From positions 1 to 64,000 of the forward strand of contig MHBF01000077.1 of assembly GCA_001803225.1 (NCBI GenBank): a DNA stretch of 64,000 bases, given 5' to 3'. Below the pieces are notes generated by a model. That model was not told the DNA's origin and ran no database searches. It saw only the letters and a program-made list of their open reading frames with translations. The position numbers and the translations under genes are program-made. This stretch comes from Lentisphaerae bacterium GWF2_44_16. Its GTDB lineage: Bacteria > Verrucomicrobiota > Lentisphaeria > Victivallales > GWF2-45-14. Below are positions 16,940 to 25,441 of the stretch, piece by piece (position 1 is the first letter of the stretch; each line of letters begins with the position of its first letter).

Positions 16940-18241
16940 TCAGTCGTTTCTTCTTTCGATGAAGCCGCTGATGACCTTGTCAAGGTCCTGATGTTTTCCG
17001 TCCGGCATGTTGAAGCGTTCGCATATTTCCCTTATTATTCTCACGGTATGCACGGTGGCGCCGCTGGCGAGGTCGGCGGCAGTGCGTTGAATCTTCAGTT
17101 TTATTTCCGGTATAAGGCAGACATAATCGGATTTGCCGGAACGTCCCTTTTCCTGAATTTCGGGATAGGCCCCGTCAAGCGAGACATTTTCAACCCCGCT
17201 AAGCATGAACTTGATGGTGAAAAGTTCATCATAGTATCCGAGTTCCGAATAGAACTGCCCGAGAAAATAAACGGCTTCGGAAATGAATTTTATGATGTCT
17301 TCATAGTCGATGGCGTCGCCTTTCTTTTTCATAAGCCTCAGAAAGTAGAAAAGGCCTGACTGAAAAGCCTGCCAGAATTTTTCCTCTTCTTCAGTGTATG
17401 AACGCAGCGCGACATTTGTAAAGAAGCTGTCCGTTATATCGGCGTGGTTCAAAAAATATGAATCATCAAAAGTGTAAATTGAATTTTCCACAGCCCGTTT
17501 TATCTCGGAAAGGCTGAACTTTTCCTGCTCAAATTCTGAGGGGAAAACAGCGATTTCCCAGAGTACACCTTTTGCGAGAACGGATTTTTTAGTTTTCTTG
17601 ACGTAGAGTTGTTTTGAATGATTGATTTGTTCGATAAAGTAATTTTCAGCGCCCGGTTCAGGGGATTGTTTTCCCTCGTAAAGTACGCCCCTGAGCATAC
17701 GGCCCAGGAATTCGCGCTGATTTCTGAGGGCCCTCTGGACAATGCCGTGGATTTCAGATGCCCTGTAGGCCGGGCGGCTGGAAGCGTCCGCCGTTCGTAT
17801 ATAAAAAACACCCTGCTGAAGTTCATTTTCGCAACTGTAGCCGCATACATGCGGAAGAGATGAAAAACGCCTTATGACGAAAACAACGTATCTTTTTCTG
17901 TCAACCACGGGTTTTTCTATATCAAAATCGACCTCCGGGTCTGAATATCTGTTGATGAAATTGCCGACATCGGTAGGGTCAAATGATTTAGCTTCTTTTT
18001 CAGTAAGGCCTGTATATAAACGGGGACGCCCGGCTTTGTCTTCTCCCACCCCGACTACGAGGTAGCCTCCTTTTGTATTGGCCATGGCCATGCAGTGACG
18101 GGCGAATTTAGCCTTTTCCGCCCTCTTGAGCCTTCCCCAGTTCTGCGCCGCTTTATAATCAAGTTCTTCAGATTCTATTTCGCGGTAAATTATTGACCGC
18201 CAGTCAACGGGGATTCTGTTTATTACATTTTTTTCCCGCAT
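16940..18241 (-). CDS. AlbA_2/Schlafen-type putative DNA-binding protein
   Basis: 433 aa. Residues about 20-150 match the AlbA_2 (Schlafen AlbA) domain: ESEELDYKAAQNWGRL, CMAMANTKGGYLVVGVGED and PEVDFDIEKPVVDRKRYVVFVI. This domain occurs in bacterial transcription-related and putative helicase proteins that bind nucleic acid. The remaining 280 residues are mostly helical and not recognised; there is no helicase or HTH module. GGGAGG lies at good spacing upstream of ATG 18241. It runs divergently from the IclR gene, with 151 bases between. Confidence 0.8.
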   Translation of the reverse strand: MREKNVINRIPVDWRSIIYREIESEELDYKAAQNWGRLKRAEKAKFARHCMAMANTKGGYLVVGVGEDKAGRPRLYTGLTEKEAKSFDPTDVGNFINRYSDPEVDFDIEKPVVDRKRYVVFVIRRFSSLPHVCGYSCENELQQGVFYIRTADASSRPAYRASEIHGIVQRALRNQREFLGRMLRGVLYEGKQSPEPGAENYFIEQINHSKQLYVKKTKKSVLAKGVLWEIAVFPSEFEQEKFSLSEIKRAVENSIYTFDDSYFLNHADITDSFFTNVALRSYTEEEEKFWQAFQSGLFYFLRLMKKKGDAIDYEDIIKFISEAVYFLGQFYSELGYYDELFTIKFMLSGVENVSLDGAYPEIQEKGRSGKSDYVCLIPEIKLKIQRTAADLASGATVHTVRIIREICERFNMPDGKHQDLDKVISGFIERRND

Positions 18242-18328
18242 TTCAAGCCTCCCGTTAAAAAGCTTACTCCCTAAGCTAATGCCATCATCGGATTAATGCA
18301 AGAAAGTGAAAAAAATACAAACAGCGTA

Positions 18329-18357
18329 TTGACAGTTTCATTTGGATGATATATAAT
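18329..18357 (+). promoter_or_regulatory. Consensus sigma-70 promoter of the IclR locus
   Basis: TTGACA at 18329-18334, 17-bp spacer, TATAAT at 18352-18357, both perfect. It fires directly into the repeats at 18358-18391 and the IclR start at 18393, leaving a leader of under 30 bases. Confidence 0.75.
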
Positions 18358-18391
18358 ATTGTACAATGTAAAATATTTAACAATGTAAAAT
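18358..18391 (+). promoter_or_regulatory. Operator-like repeats between promoter and IclR start
   Basis: A 10-bp palindrome ATTGTACAAT (18358-18367) overlaps the first of two identical 12-mers ACAATGTAAAAT at 18363-18374 and 18380-18391, 17 bases apart. The position between -10 and start codon fits autoregulatory binding by the adjacent IclR protein. Binding is inferred from location only. Confidence 0.55.
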
Positions 18392-18392
18392 T

Positions 18393-19175
18393 ATGACAAA
18401 GACAATACAGGTAATAGAGAGAGCTTTTGATATAATGGAGCATCTTGCTCCCGACCGTGAAGTTTCCCTTGACGCGCTGACTGCCGCCACCGGATTGAAT
18501 AAGGGCACTCTCTGCAATATACTTAAAACTCTCGTAGCGCTGGGCTATGTTGAGAAAAACGGGCCGGGGAATTACCGCCTGAGCTCAAAATTCATGAAGT
18601 TCGGCGAAACCTCATCCCGTGAAAAACGCATAACTGAGACAGCTGAACTTTATGCGAAACTTCTTGCCGATGAAACCGGGGAATCGGGCGTTGTATGTAC
18701 CTTGCGCGCGGGCCGTGTACACATTATAGCGCAGGCGCAATTTCAGCGTTCGCTGATGATAAATCCTTTTTCAGTTTATAAGGATATCTCCCTTTACCAC
18801 AGTGTTTCAGGACGTATCCTGACGGCATTTCTCTCTGCCGGGCAACTGGAAAAAATCGTTGAAGTCTCGGGCTTTCCTGGAAGCGAATGGGATAAGATAA
18901 ATGATCTGAAAAGTTTTGAAAAAAGCTGTGCCGGAATTTGCTCAAAAGGTATTTCAGTAATGAGCAATATTGAAAAGGAAATAAAGGCTTTCGCCGTACC
19001 TGTTTTTGATAATGAAAAGCGCCTCTGCGCATCGCTTGGCCTGACCATACCGCTCTCCCGCTCCAATGCCAATACTGATAAGAAAATAATAGCTTCTCTA
19101 AAGAAAAATTCCGCAAAAATGGAAAAGGCATTTTCGCGGGAAAAACTTTCGCAGGAGGATTTCATTAAACTATAA
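18393..19175 (+). CDS. IclR-family transcriptional regulator
   Basis: 260 aa. An N-terminal winged helix (residues about 1-65: ERAFDIMEHLAPDREVSLDALTAATGL, LCNILKTLVALGYVEK) precedes the IclR effector domain, which in the family binds small aromatic or sugar acids. The effector part shows ETGESGVVCTLR, YHSVSGRILTAFLS and AVPVFDNEKRLCASLGLTIP. It heads an apparent operon with aldolase, esterase and dehydrogenase genes, so it probably controls sugar-acid catabolism and itself through the repeats just upstream. Confidence 0.92.
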   Translation: MTKTIQVIERAFDIMEHLAPDREVSLDALTAATGLNKGTLCNILKTLVALGYVEKNGPGNYRLSSKFMKFGETSSREKRITETAELYAKLLADETGESGVVCTLRAGRVHIIAQAQFQRSLMINPFSVYKDISLYHSVSGRILTAFLSAGQLEKIVEVSGFPGSEWDKINDLKSFEKSCAGICSKGISVMSNIEKEIKAFAVPVFDNEKRLCASLGLTIPLSRSNANTDKKIIASLKKNSAKMEKAFSREKLSQEDFIKL

Positions 19176-19187
19176 AAAGGAAAACTT

Positions 19188-19967
19188 ATGAACATCAGCA
19201 ATCTGGACAAATTCAAATTCAAAATCAATTCAGGAAAAGTCTGTATAGGCACTGTCATAACGCTTTCAGACCCCACGGTAAGCGAACTTGCCGGCGACGC
19301 CGGATTTGACTTCACATGGATAGACATGGAACACGCGCCGCACACACATGAAACGGCAATAAACCACATAAGAGCTTTAAGAGGTACTGATGCCGCTCCA
19401 TTCGTCAGGGTGCCGTGGAATGAACACGGGATAATCAAGCCTGTGCTGGACATGGCCCCGGCGGCCGTTATCATCCCTATGGTAAATACGAAAGAAGCGG
19501 CCGAAGCGGCTGTAGCCGCCTGCCGTTATCCGCCGACCGGCAACAGAGGATGCGGTGTCAGGCGCGGCAATCGTTACGGCGCGACGCCTTTTCTGGAATA
19601 TCTGAAAATTTCAGAAGATGAACCAATGGTGATTGTCCAGATAGAACATGTCGATGCGGTGAAAAATCTTGACAAAATCCTGAAGGTCCCGGGCATAGGT
19701 AGTATATGCGTGGGGCCGACTGATCTTTCCGGTTCCATGGGCAAACTCAACCAGCTTAACGACCCGGAAGTTTGCCGTGTTATAGATGAAATCTGCGGAA
19801 AAACCCGCCGTGCCGGTCTGGTGCTCGGCACCGCGAGCGGTCCTCTTGATATATGGGTCGCACGAGGTATTCAATGGATAGCGCTTACCAGTGATTGCGG
19901 CTCGATTTTCGGCAAGGCAAAGGAAATCCTTGATAATGCTTCAAAATTCAAACAGAAAGATTTTTAA
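19188..19967 (+). CDS. HpcH/HpaI-family class II aldolase
   Basis: 259 aa. FTWIDMEHAP, PFVRVPWNE, VIIPMVNTKEAAEAAVAACRYPPTGNRG, VIVQIEHVDAVKN and VGPTDLSGSMG are the characteristic blocks of the metal-dependent pyruvate-type aldolases such as 2-keto-3-deoxy-L-rhamnonate aldolase (RhmA) and GarL. E in QIEH and D in PTDLS are the usual metal ligands. The reaction is retro-aldol cleavage of a 2-keto-3-deoxy sugar acid to pyruvate and an aldehyde. The substrate is not determinable; the neighbouring esterase suggests a plant-glycan source. Its stop overlaps the next start (TAATGA). Confidence 0.92.
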   Translation: MNISNLDKFKFKINSGKVCIGTVITLSDPTVSELAGDAGFDFTWIDMEHAPHTHETAINHIRALRGTDAAPFVRVPWNEHGIIKPVLDMAPAAVIIPMVNTKEAAEAAVAACRYPPTGNRGCGVRRGNRYGATPFLEYLKISEDEPMVIVQIEHVDAVKNLDKILKVPGIGSICVGPTDLSGSMGKLNQLNDPEVCRVIDEICGKTRRAGLVLGTASGPLDIWVARGIQWIALTSDCGSIFGKAKEILDNASKFKQKDF

Positions 19968-21244
19968 TGAAAATAAAAATTTTAACCGCAATACTTTTAA
20001 TAACCTCGACAGGACAAAATATGATGGCAAAAAATAGTGCTGATTTATCAGTTAAAGTTGAAAATACTTGCAGCGAAACGATTCTGAAATGCGGAAAAAC
20101 GGCGGAATTCAGCGTCGAAATCAGAAAAGACGGAGAGCTTCTCAAAAAAGGCGAATGCAATGTCGCCCTTTCAAATGACGGGGGAACTCTGTTGAAAGAA
20201 TACAAGTACAATCTCGCCGACGGCAATCCGTTTAAAGTTACAGGAACGATGAACACCCCGAGCTTTTTCAAATGCCAGGTTGATATGGACAAAGCCTCAG
20301 ATGCCTCATCTGCCGCTTTTGAGCCTGAGAAAATCGTTCCCGGCCTTCCCTGTCCCGATGATTTCGATAAGTTCTGGGCGGACAGCGTAAAACGTCAGGA
20401 GGCCGTGCCGAATCCAGTCAGGTTGATTCCAATGCCGCAATCCGGCAATAAAAAATGCGAAGCGTTCAAAATAGAAGTTTCGACTCCGGACAATGAAAAA
20501 ATCTACGGATATATGACAGTGCCGCGCAAAGACGGAAAGTTTCCGGTAATCGTGAATGTTCCCGGCGCCAGCAAACTGGTGAACGCTCCTATTTTCCGTC
20601 CTGAAGGAAGCATTATCTACGTGGTGATGAATGTACACAGGCTGGACCCCTCAACTGATCCGAAAGAATGGCAGGCGCAGAAAAAAGCCATCAGGCCCCT
20701 GCGTTACGCCGGTTTGCCCGACCGTGAAAAATACTATTACCGCAATTCGATACTTGCGGTAAACGCCGTTATAAATTATATGACGTCATATCCGCGATGG
20801 GATGGAAAACACCTTGTTTTCGACGGAGCGAGTCAGGGCGGCGGCTTCGCGCTTTTCATGGGAGGCATCAATAAACATCTGACGGCAGTGGTGTCCAGAA
20901 TAAGCGCCATGTGCGATCACGGCGGCTGTCTGGCCGGACGGAGTTCCGGCTGGCCGTTGCTTTACATGCAGGCTGCCGCGGACGATAAGGAGCAAAAAGA
21001 TAAAATTCTGAAGATGTCCGCTTATTTCGACGGAGTCAATTTTGCCGGACGCATCAAAGTGCCTGCTCTGGTAGCTGTCGGATTCAAGGACATCACATGT
21101 TCGCCGGGTTCTGTTTATGCCGCTTATAATTCCATAAACTCGGAAAAGAAAATCATCACCGATGTGCAGGCCGGACACGGTATCTCAAGAGAATATTCGA
21201 AACAGATTGACGAATGGCTTAAACCCAGGCTGGGATTGGAATAA
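19967..21244 (+). CDS. Secreted acetylxylan esterase-like hydrolase (CE7 type)
   Basis: 425 aa with a signal peptide (about residues 1-22). An N-terminal beta domain of ~100 residues is followed by the CE7 alpha/beta hydrolase: DFDKFWADSVKRQEAVP, IYGYMTVPRKDGKFPVIVNVPGAS, nucleophile motif GASQGGG, KVPALVAVGFKDITCSPGSVYAAYN (acid) and VQAGHGIS (His). The family removes acetyl groups from xylo-oligosaccharides and cephalosporin C. It starts on the stop codon of the aldolase gene and so is translationally coupled. Confidence 0.9.
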   Translation: MKIKILTAILLITSTGQNMMAKNSADLSVKVENTCSETILKCGKTAEFSVEIRKDGELLKKGECNVALSNDGGTLLKEYKYNLADGNPFKVTGTMNTPSFFKCQVDMDKASDASSAAFEPEKIVPGLPCPDDFDKFWADSVKRQEAVPNPVRLIPMPQSGNKKCEAFKIEVSTPDNEKIYGYMTVPRKDGKFPVIVNVPGASKLVNAPIFRPEGSIIYVVMNVHRLDPSTDPKEWQAQKKAIRPLRYAGLPDREKYYYRNSILAVNAVINYMTSYPRWDGKHLVFDGASQGGGFALFMGGINKHLTAVVSRISAMCDHGGCLAGRSSGWPLLYMQAAADDKEQKDKILKMSAYFDGVNFAGRIKVPALVAVGFKDITCSPGSVYAAYNSINSEKKIITDVQAGHGISREYSKQIDEWLKPRLGLE

Positions 21245-21269
21245 AAATAAAATAAAGGATTTTAGTGTT

Positions 21270-22220
21270 ATGAAAAAAATCAAGACACTCATAAGCATGA
21301 TAGAGCCGCGTCCTGAAATAATGAAACTTCTCTCGGAAATAGAGGATTACGCTGATATCAGCTTCCTCGGAGATGGAGAAAATATCGGCGAGAGGCTTGA
21401 GGGAGTGGAGGTGCTCTACGGTTCAATTCCCGAAAAGGATTTTGAAAAGGCCTCCAGCGTCCGCTGGATACAGACCAATTCAACAGGAGTGGAACACATG
21501 ATGTATCCGGCCTTCAAAAACAGCGATATCATTCTGACCAATGCCGGGCCGTCCATTACCACAATCGTGGCCGAACATGCCCTTGCGATGCTCTTTGCCC
21601 TGGCGCGCAACCTGCATATACAGAGAGACTACATGCATGAACACAAATGGGAAATAGACTGCGGCGTCGAGATAGGCGGCCTTTCCCTGGGAATACTCGG
21701 TTTCGGGAGGATAGGCATGGCCATGGCGGTACGTGCCGCGGCATTCGTAAAGGAACTTCACGTGCTTGACGTAAAAGTGCCGGAAAAACCTGATTACGTC
21801 AAAAAAGTCTATAGTTTCGATGAACTCCCTGTTCTTCTAAAAAACTGTAATGCCGTAATATGCTCTCTGCCATTGACCCAGCAGACAAAAAATATGATAA
21901 GCGATAATGAAATGGCGATGATGCCGGACCGTTCATATATTGTGAACATAAGCAGGGGAGGAGTAGTTGACGAAGCCGCTCTCATCAGGGCGCTTCGGAA
22001 AGGCAAACTTGCCGGTGCCGGACTTGATGTTACGGAACAGGAACCGTATCCCGCGGACGGGCCCTTGTGGGACGCTCCCAGGCTTCTTCTTACCCCCCAC
22101 AGTGCCGGGTACTGCGAACGCCTGAAGGAGAGAAAAATAATTCAGTTCATCAAAAACTTCAAGGCATACGTGAAGGACGGCAAAGTCCCCGGAAGCCTTG
22201 ATAAAAACAGGGGCTGGTAA
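21270..22220 (+). CDS. D-isomer-specific 2-hydroxyacid dehydrogenase
   Basis: 316 aa. The Rossmann loop GFGRIGMAMAVR, the catalytic Arg in NISRGGVVDEAALI, the Glu segment LDVTEQEPYPADGPLW and the catalytic His in LTPHSAGY are all present, so NAD(P)-dependent interconversion of a 2-keto acid and a D-2-hydroxy acid is expected. Start ATG 21270 has AAAGGA upstream. It is last in the IclR operon, probably handling the keto acid or aldehyde-derived product. It ends immediately before the convergent MFS-HEAT gene, with no intergenic space. Confidence 0.92.
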   Translation: MKKIKTLISMIEPRPEIMKLLSEIEDYADISFLGDGENIGERLEGVEVLYGSIPEKDFEKASSVRWIQTNSTGVEHMMYPAFKNSDIILTNAGPSITTIVAEHALAMLFALARNLHIQRDYMHEHKWEIDCGVEIGGLSLGILGFGRIGMAMAVRAAAFVKELHVLDVKVPEKPDYVKKVYSFDELPVLLKNCNAVICSLPLTQQTKNMISDNEMAMMPDRSYIVNISRGGVVDEAALIRALRKGKLAGAGLDVTEQEPYPADGPLWDAPRLLLTPHSAGYCERLKERKIIQFIKNFKAYVKDGKVPGSLDKNRGW

Positions 22221-24512
22221 TCAGAATATTTTGCTGAGGACGTAGAGAGCGAGGAGGGCTTCTTCACAGGTGGTCTTTTCCTCCTCAAATTTTCTATATC
22301 TCAAAATAGCGAGAAGCCATAGCGAATAATTGAGCGTATGGTTTTCATTGAGAAGTTTGTCATCGGCGGCCCTGTTGAAATCATCGTAAGTCCAGTCATA
22401 AATATTGACGCATTTCATTTTGTCATATTTGATTTCAGGACAATAATACTTGAACCCCAGATTGAAACATATTCTGATAAACTCGTCATAATCGGCTTCG
22501 TCAAATTCATTGAGGAGATCTTCAAGGATTTTTATGTCTTCGCTTTTATCGGGAAGCTTCTTTCTTATTCTTTCCACAAATATTTCAGAGATGGAACCCG
22601 GCTGTTTTTTTTCTCTGAGGAGAAAATTATAGAATTCGCCGACAGTACCGACCACATTGGCGAGGGCTACGCAGAACTGCATTCTTATGGATGGCTTCAT
22701 TATTTCCCTGAACTTGGGCAATATAAGGGTAATGACGGAAATATCATCGAATTTGCCGAGCGCGTCAGCTATCGCGGCAAGCAGAAAAAGATTTTGCTCT
22801 TTTGTAAAAGCGTTCTTCAATTCGTTCAGTGTTTCAATGGCTTTTATTTCCCCGAGCGCGAAAGCGGCGCCGCCCCTCAATCCTTTTTCCTGTGAATTAA
22901 GCGCTTTCAGCAGGGATGGTATTGCTTTTACGCTTTTCAGGCGTCCCAGTGAATAAGCGGCCCCGGTGGCGAGCCCGCTCTCTTCGTCTTCAAGTTTTTC
23001 CATCAGGGCTTTTTCACTGTCTGGGTGTTTGATGAAGCCGAGACTGTTTACCGCGCTGTAACGTACCGGAGGGGCCGGGTCGTCCAGGGCTTCAATTACT
23101 TCCGGCAGAAAAAGGCTGCTTCTGTTTCTCGATATGAAGTTGAGCCTGTCCTGAAACGACATTTTTCCCGTTACATCCACAAGTCTGAAAAATGTCCGGA
23201 GAGGGTTTCCCTCAAGAAAAGTCGTTACCGTACTCCAAGCCGAGCCTTCGGGACCTGCTCTGTACGGGGTAAGCAGCAGCGCGCAGACAGGCATGCTCAG
23301 CGCGCTTATCATGATTATGAAATGGTAAGCGCTGAACTTGACGCCGGGAAGCTCTATCTGGGAATTTGCGAAAAAGTCCATGCAGACGCCTGAAAACAAG
23401 GCCCCGAGAAAACCGGCGAGGCCCGCGATACTGAAAAAAAGAGCCATGAAAACGGAACGGTTTTTCTGCGGAGTTTCAGCGGTGAGTATGGCAAAGACCG
23501 CCGTAATAAGCCCGGCATTGAGAAAGCCTCCGTAAATGAAAACAAAAACCGGCATCCACAGGGGTGTGCTTTCCCTTATGAAAAGAAAACCTGTAAACTC
23601 GAAAGTTTTCAGCAGTGTGGTTATGATTATCACCGGCTTGTTGCCTTTCTGCGCGGCTATGGCGGACCAGAAATAACTGCCGAGAAAGGAAGCCAGCGAT
23701 GAAAAAACAGCGTATATCTGTATAAGCGTGTTGGAGTAGCCCAGGTTTTTCAGGAGATATATATAAAAGAACGCTATGAAAAAAGAACAGATAAAGGTGA
23801 AAAAGCTGTAATAGCTGATAAAGCTTCTGAAATTGTAATCGGAAAGAGCTTCCCTTATCATCCTGAACGGCCTGATTTTTTCTCCTGTAATTTCCGCTTC
23901 CATCTTAGGAATGCCGAAATAAAAAAATATCTCGGCCAGAGACATGAGCGCTCCCGCAAAGAGAAGCACACTGATGACAAAACTTCCGTTTCTGCCGATA
24001 TCCAGACTGAAACCTATAAAGAGACTGACGAATATGGCGGCTATGAACGTTATGGCGTTTCTTTTGCCCCAGAAACCCGCATTTTCCCTTTGCGGAACTA
24101 AATCACCTATCCAGCTGAACCATACAGGTACGCTCAATGAGGAAAACAGATGTGTGATGAAAAAAAGGATTATGAAAATCGTGTTAATCAGAGAGTTTGC
24201 GCCGCCTGTTTTCATGATTATTATAAATCCGAGTAGAAAGAGAAGCGAACGCGAAAGCAGGGCCGCTGATATGTAAATCCCCTTTCGTCTGCCCCAGTAA
24301 ACGGCAAGGAAAGCTGAAATCAGCTGGAACGGCAGGACTATATTGGGTATCGAATTGACCAGGCCTATCTGAAAGTTGCTCAAATCCAGAAATATGCAGA
24401 GCACCGAGAGGAAAAGACCACAGCAGATAAGGTTTGAATAAAGCACCGGAAGCGCCCCGGTATAAATCACCGTCGCGCTTATCCTGCGTATTTGTCTTGC
24501 GCTTAAAAACAT
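22221..24512 (-). CDS. MFS transporter fused to HEAT repeats
   Basis: 763 aa. Residues about 1-425 are a 12-helix major facilitator domain (GLVNSIPNIVLPFQLISAFLAVYWGRRKG, SVPVWFSWIGDLVPQRENAGFWGKRNAIT). Residues about 470-620 are HEAT/PBS-lyase repeats: PEVIEALDDPAPPVRYSAVNSLGFI, ALMEKLEDEESGLATGAAYSLGRL and SLLKALNSQEKGLRGGAAFALGEI are three successive units. The last ~130 residues are helical and unrecognised. HEAT arrays usually bind proteins, so the cytoplasmic tail may recruit a partner or report on transport. Ordinary MFS proteins are 400-450 aa; no stop or frameshift separates the two parts. Substrate unknown. Confidence 0.88.
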   Translation of the reverse strand: MFLSARQIRRISATVIYTGALPVLYSNLICCGLFLSVLCIFLDLSNFQIGLVNSIPNIVLPFQLISAFLAVYWGRRKGIYISAALLSRSLLFLLGFIIIMKTGGANSLINTIFIILFFITHLFSSLSVPVWFSWIGDLVPQRENAGFWGKRNAITFIAAIFVSLFIGFSLDIGRNGSFVISVLLFAGALMSLAEIFFYFGIPKMEAEITGEKIRPFRMIREALSDYNFRSFISYYSFFTFICSFFIAFFYIYLLKNLGYSNTLIQIYAVFSSLASFLGSYFWSAIAAQKGNKPVIIITTLLKTFEFTGFLFIRESTPLWMPVFVFIYGGFLNAGLITAVFAILTAETPQKNRSVFMALFFSIAGLAGFLGALFSGVCMDFFANSQIELPGVKFSAYHFIIMISALSMPVCALLLTPYRAGPEGSAWSTVTTFLEGNPLRTFFRLVDVTGKMSFQDRLNFISRNRSSLFLPEVIEALDDPAPPVRYSAVNSLGFIKHPDSEKALMEKLEDEESGLATGAAYSLGRLKSVKAIPSLLKALNSQEKGLRGGAAFALGEIKAIETLNELKNAFTKEQNLFLLAAIADALGKFDDISVITLILPKFREIMKPSIRMQFCVALANVVGTVGEFYNFLLREKKQPGSISEIFVERIRKKLPDKSEDIKILEDLLNEFDEADYDEFIRICFNLGFKYYCPEIKYDKMKCVNIYDWTYDDFNRAADDKLLNENHTLNYSLWLLAILRYRKFEEEKTTCEEALLALYVLSKIF

Positions 24513-24543
24513 TGTAAACCTTGTATATTATCTGGGCCCCATT

Positions 24544-24637
24544 CCCTTCGCAAACGAAGTTGAGCGAAGATAATAAATAGGACTCCGTCCTCCTTTGCAA
24601 ACAAAGTTGAGCGAAGACAATCAACGGGACTCCATCC
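24544..24637 (+). repeat. Tandem 47-bp repeat with covarying hairpins
   Basis: Two adjacent 47-base units, 24544-24590 and 24591-24637, are identical at about 39 positions. Each begins with a small stem-loop: CTTCG CAAA CGAAG in the first and CTTTG CAAA CAAAG in the second, so the C-to-T and G-to-A changes compensate each other. Each ends in another dyad, GGAC TCC GTCC or GGGA CTCCA TCCC; in the second unit this extends outward (AATCAA/TTGATT, 24619-24645). It lies between divergent MFS-HEAT and pyrH genes. Function unknown. Confidence 0.75.
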
Positions 24638-24718
24638 CATTGATTTTATATCTTAAGGATGTATTTTCATAGAGTAAATTGCTATTTTCTTATAAAAATT
24701 AACCCCGGAGCATCTGAA

Positions 24719-25438
24719 ATGGGAAAAAAATTCATATATAAACGCGTTCTCCTGAAAATAAGCGGAGAAGCCCTCAAAGGCAAACAGGAACACGGCTACA
24801 ACGCAGAAGCCGTAAGCACTGTGGTTGACAGAATAAAAGCGGCGATGGACAATAAAATCCAGATGGCGCTGGTAGTCGGCGCTGGAAATGTCTGGCGCGG
24901 AGTCAACGGGAAAAACTGGGGCATGGACAGGGTAAGCGCCGATTACATGGGCATGCTTGCCACTGTCATGAACGCGCTTTGTCTGAGAGACGCTCTTAAT
25001 TCAAAAGGAGTGCAGGCCGTAGTGCAGACTTCCATCCCGATGTCCCCGATAGCGGAACCCTTTGACCGCCTGAAAGCCATAAAACATCTCGAAAAAGGCA
25101 GGGTGGTTATTTTCGCGGGGGGAACCGGAAGCCCGTATTTTACGACAGATACGACAGCATCGCTCCGTGCGCTGGAAACAAACTGCGAAGCAGTCCTCAA
25201 AGCCACCAAGGTTGACGGCATTTATACCGCCGACCCCATGAAAAACCCGGACGCGAAACGTTATGAAAAACTTTCTTTCGATGAAGCTATTTCAAAAAAA
25301 CTGGCGGTGATGGACCTGACGGCTTTTTCAATGTGCAGCGAGAACAAACTTCCCATAATAGTCTTCAACTTTTCTGACCCCGGAAGTCTCACGAAAGTAC
25401 TCGGCGGGGATTTGAGCATAGCTACTGTAGTGGAATAA
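24719..25438 (+). CDS. pyrH: UMP kinase
   Basis: 239 aa from ATG 24719 with GGAG eight bases upstream. Amino-acid-kinase-fold enzyme that phosphorylates UMP with ATP in pyrimidine nucleotide synthesis. Visible blocks: VLLKISGEALKGKQ (phosphate binding), VVGAGNVWRG, the DYMGMLATVMNALCLRDAL helix, VVIFAGGTGSPYFTTDTTASLRALE, and KVDGIYTADPMKNPDA. Full-length and intact. The following gene is convergent, so pyrH is not in the usual tsf-pyrH-frr arrangement on this side. Confidence 0.96.
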   Translation: MGKKFIYKRVLLKISGEALKGKQEHGYNAEAVSTVVDRIKAAMDNKIQMALVVGAGNVWRGVNGKNWGMDRVSADYMGMLATVMNALCLRDALNSKGVQAVVQTSIPMSPIAEPFDRLKAIKHLEKGRVVIFAGGTGSPYFTTDTTASLRALETNCEAVLKATKVDGIYTADPMKNPDAKRYEKLSFDEAISKKLAVMDLTAFSMCSENKLPIIVFNFSDPGSLTKVLGGDLSIATVVE

Positions 25439-25441
25439 TTC

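Noticed and set aside
18794-19474. Minus-strand 226-residue frame
   Set aside because: Crosses the IclR/aldolase junction in antisense and has no recognisable motifs; both plus-strand genes are unmistakable.
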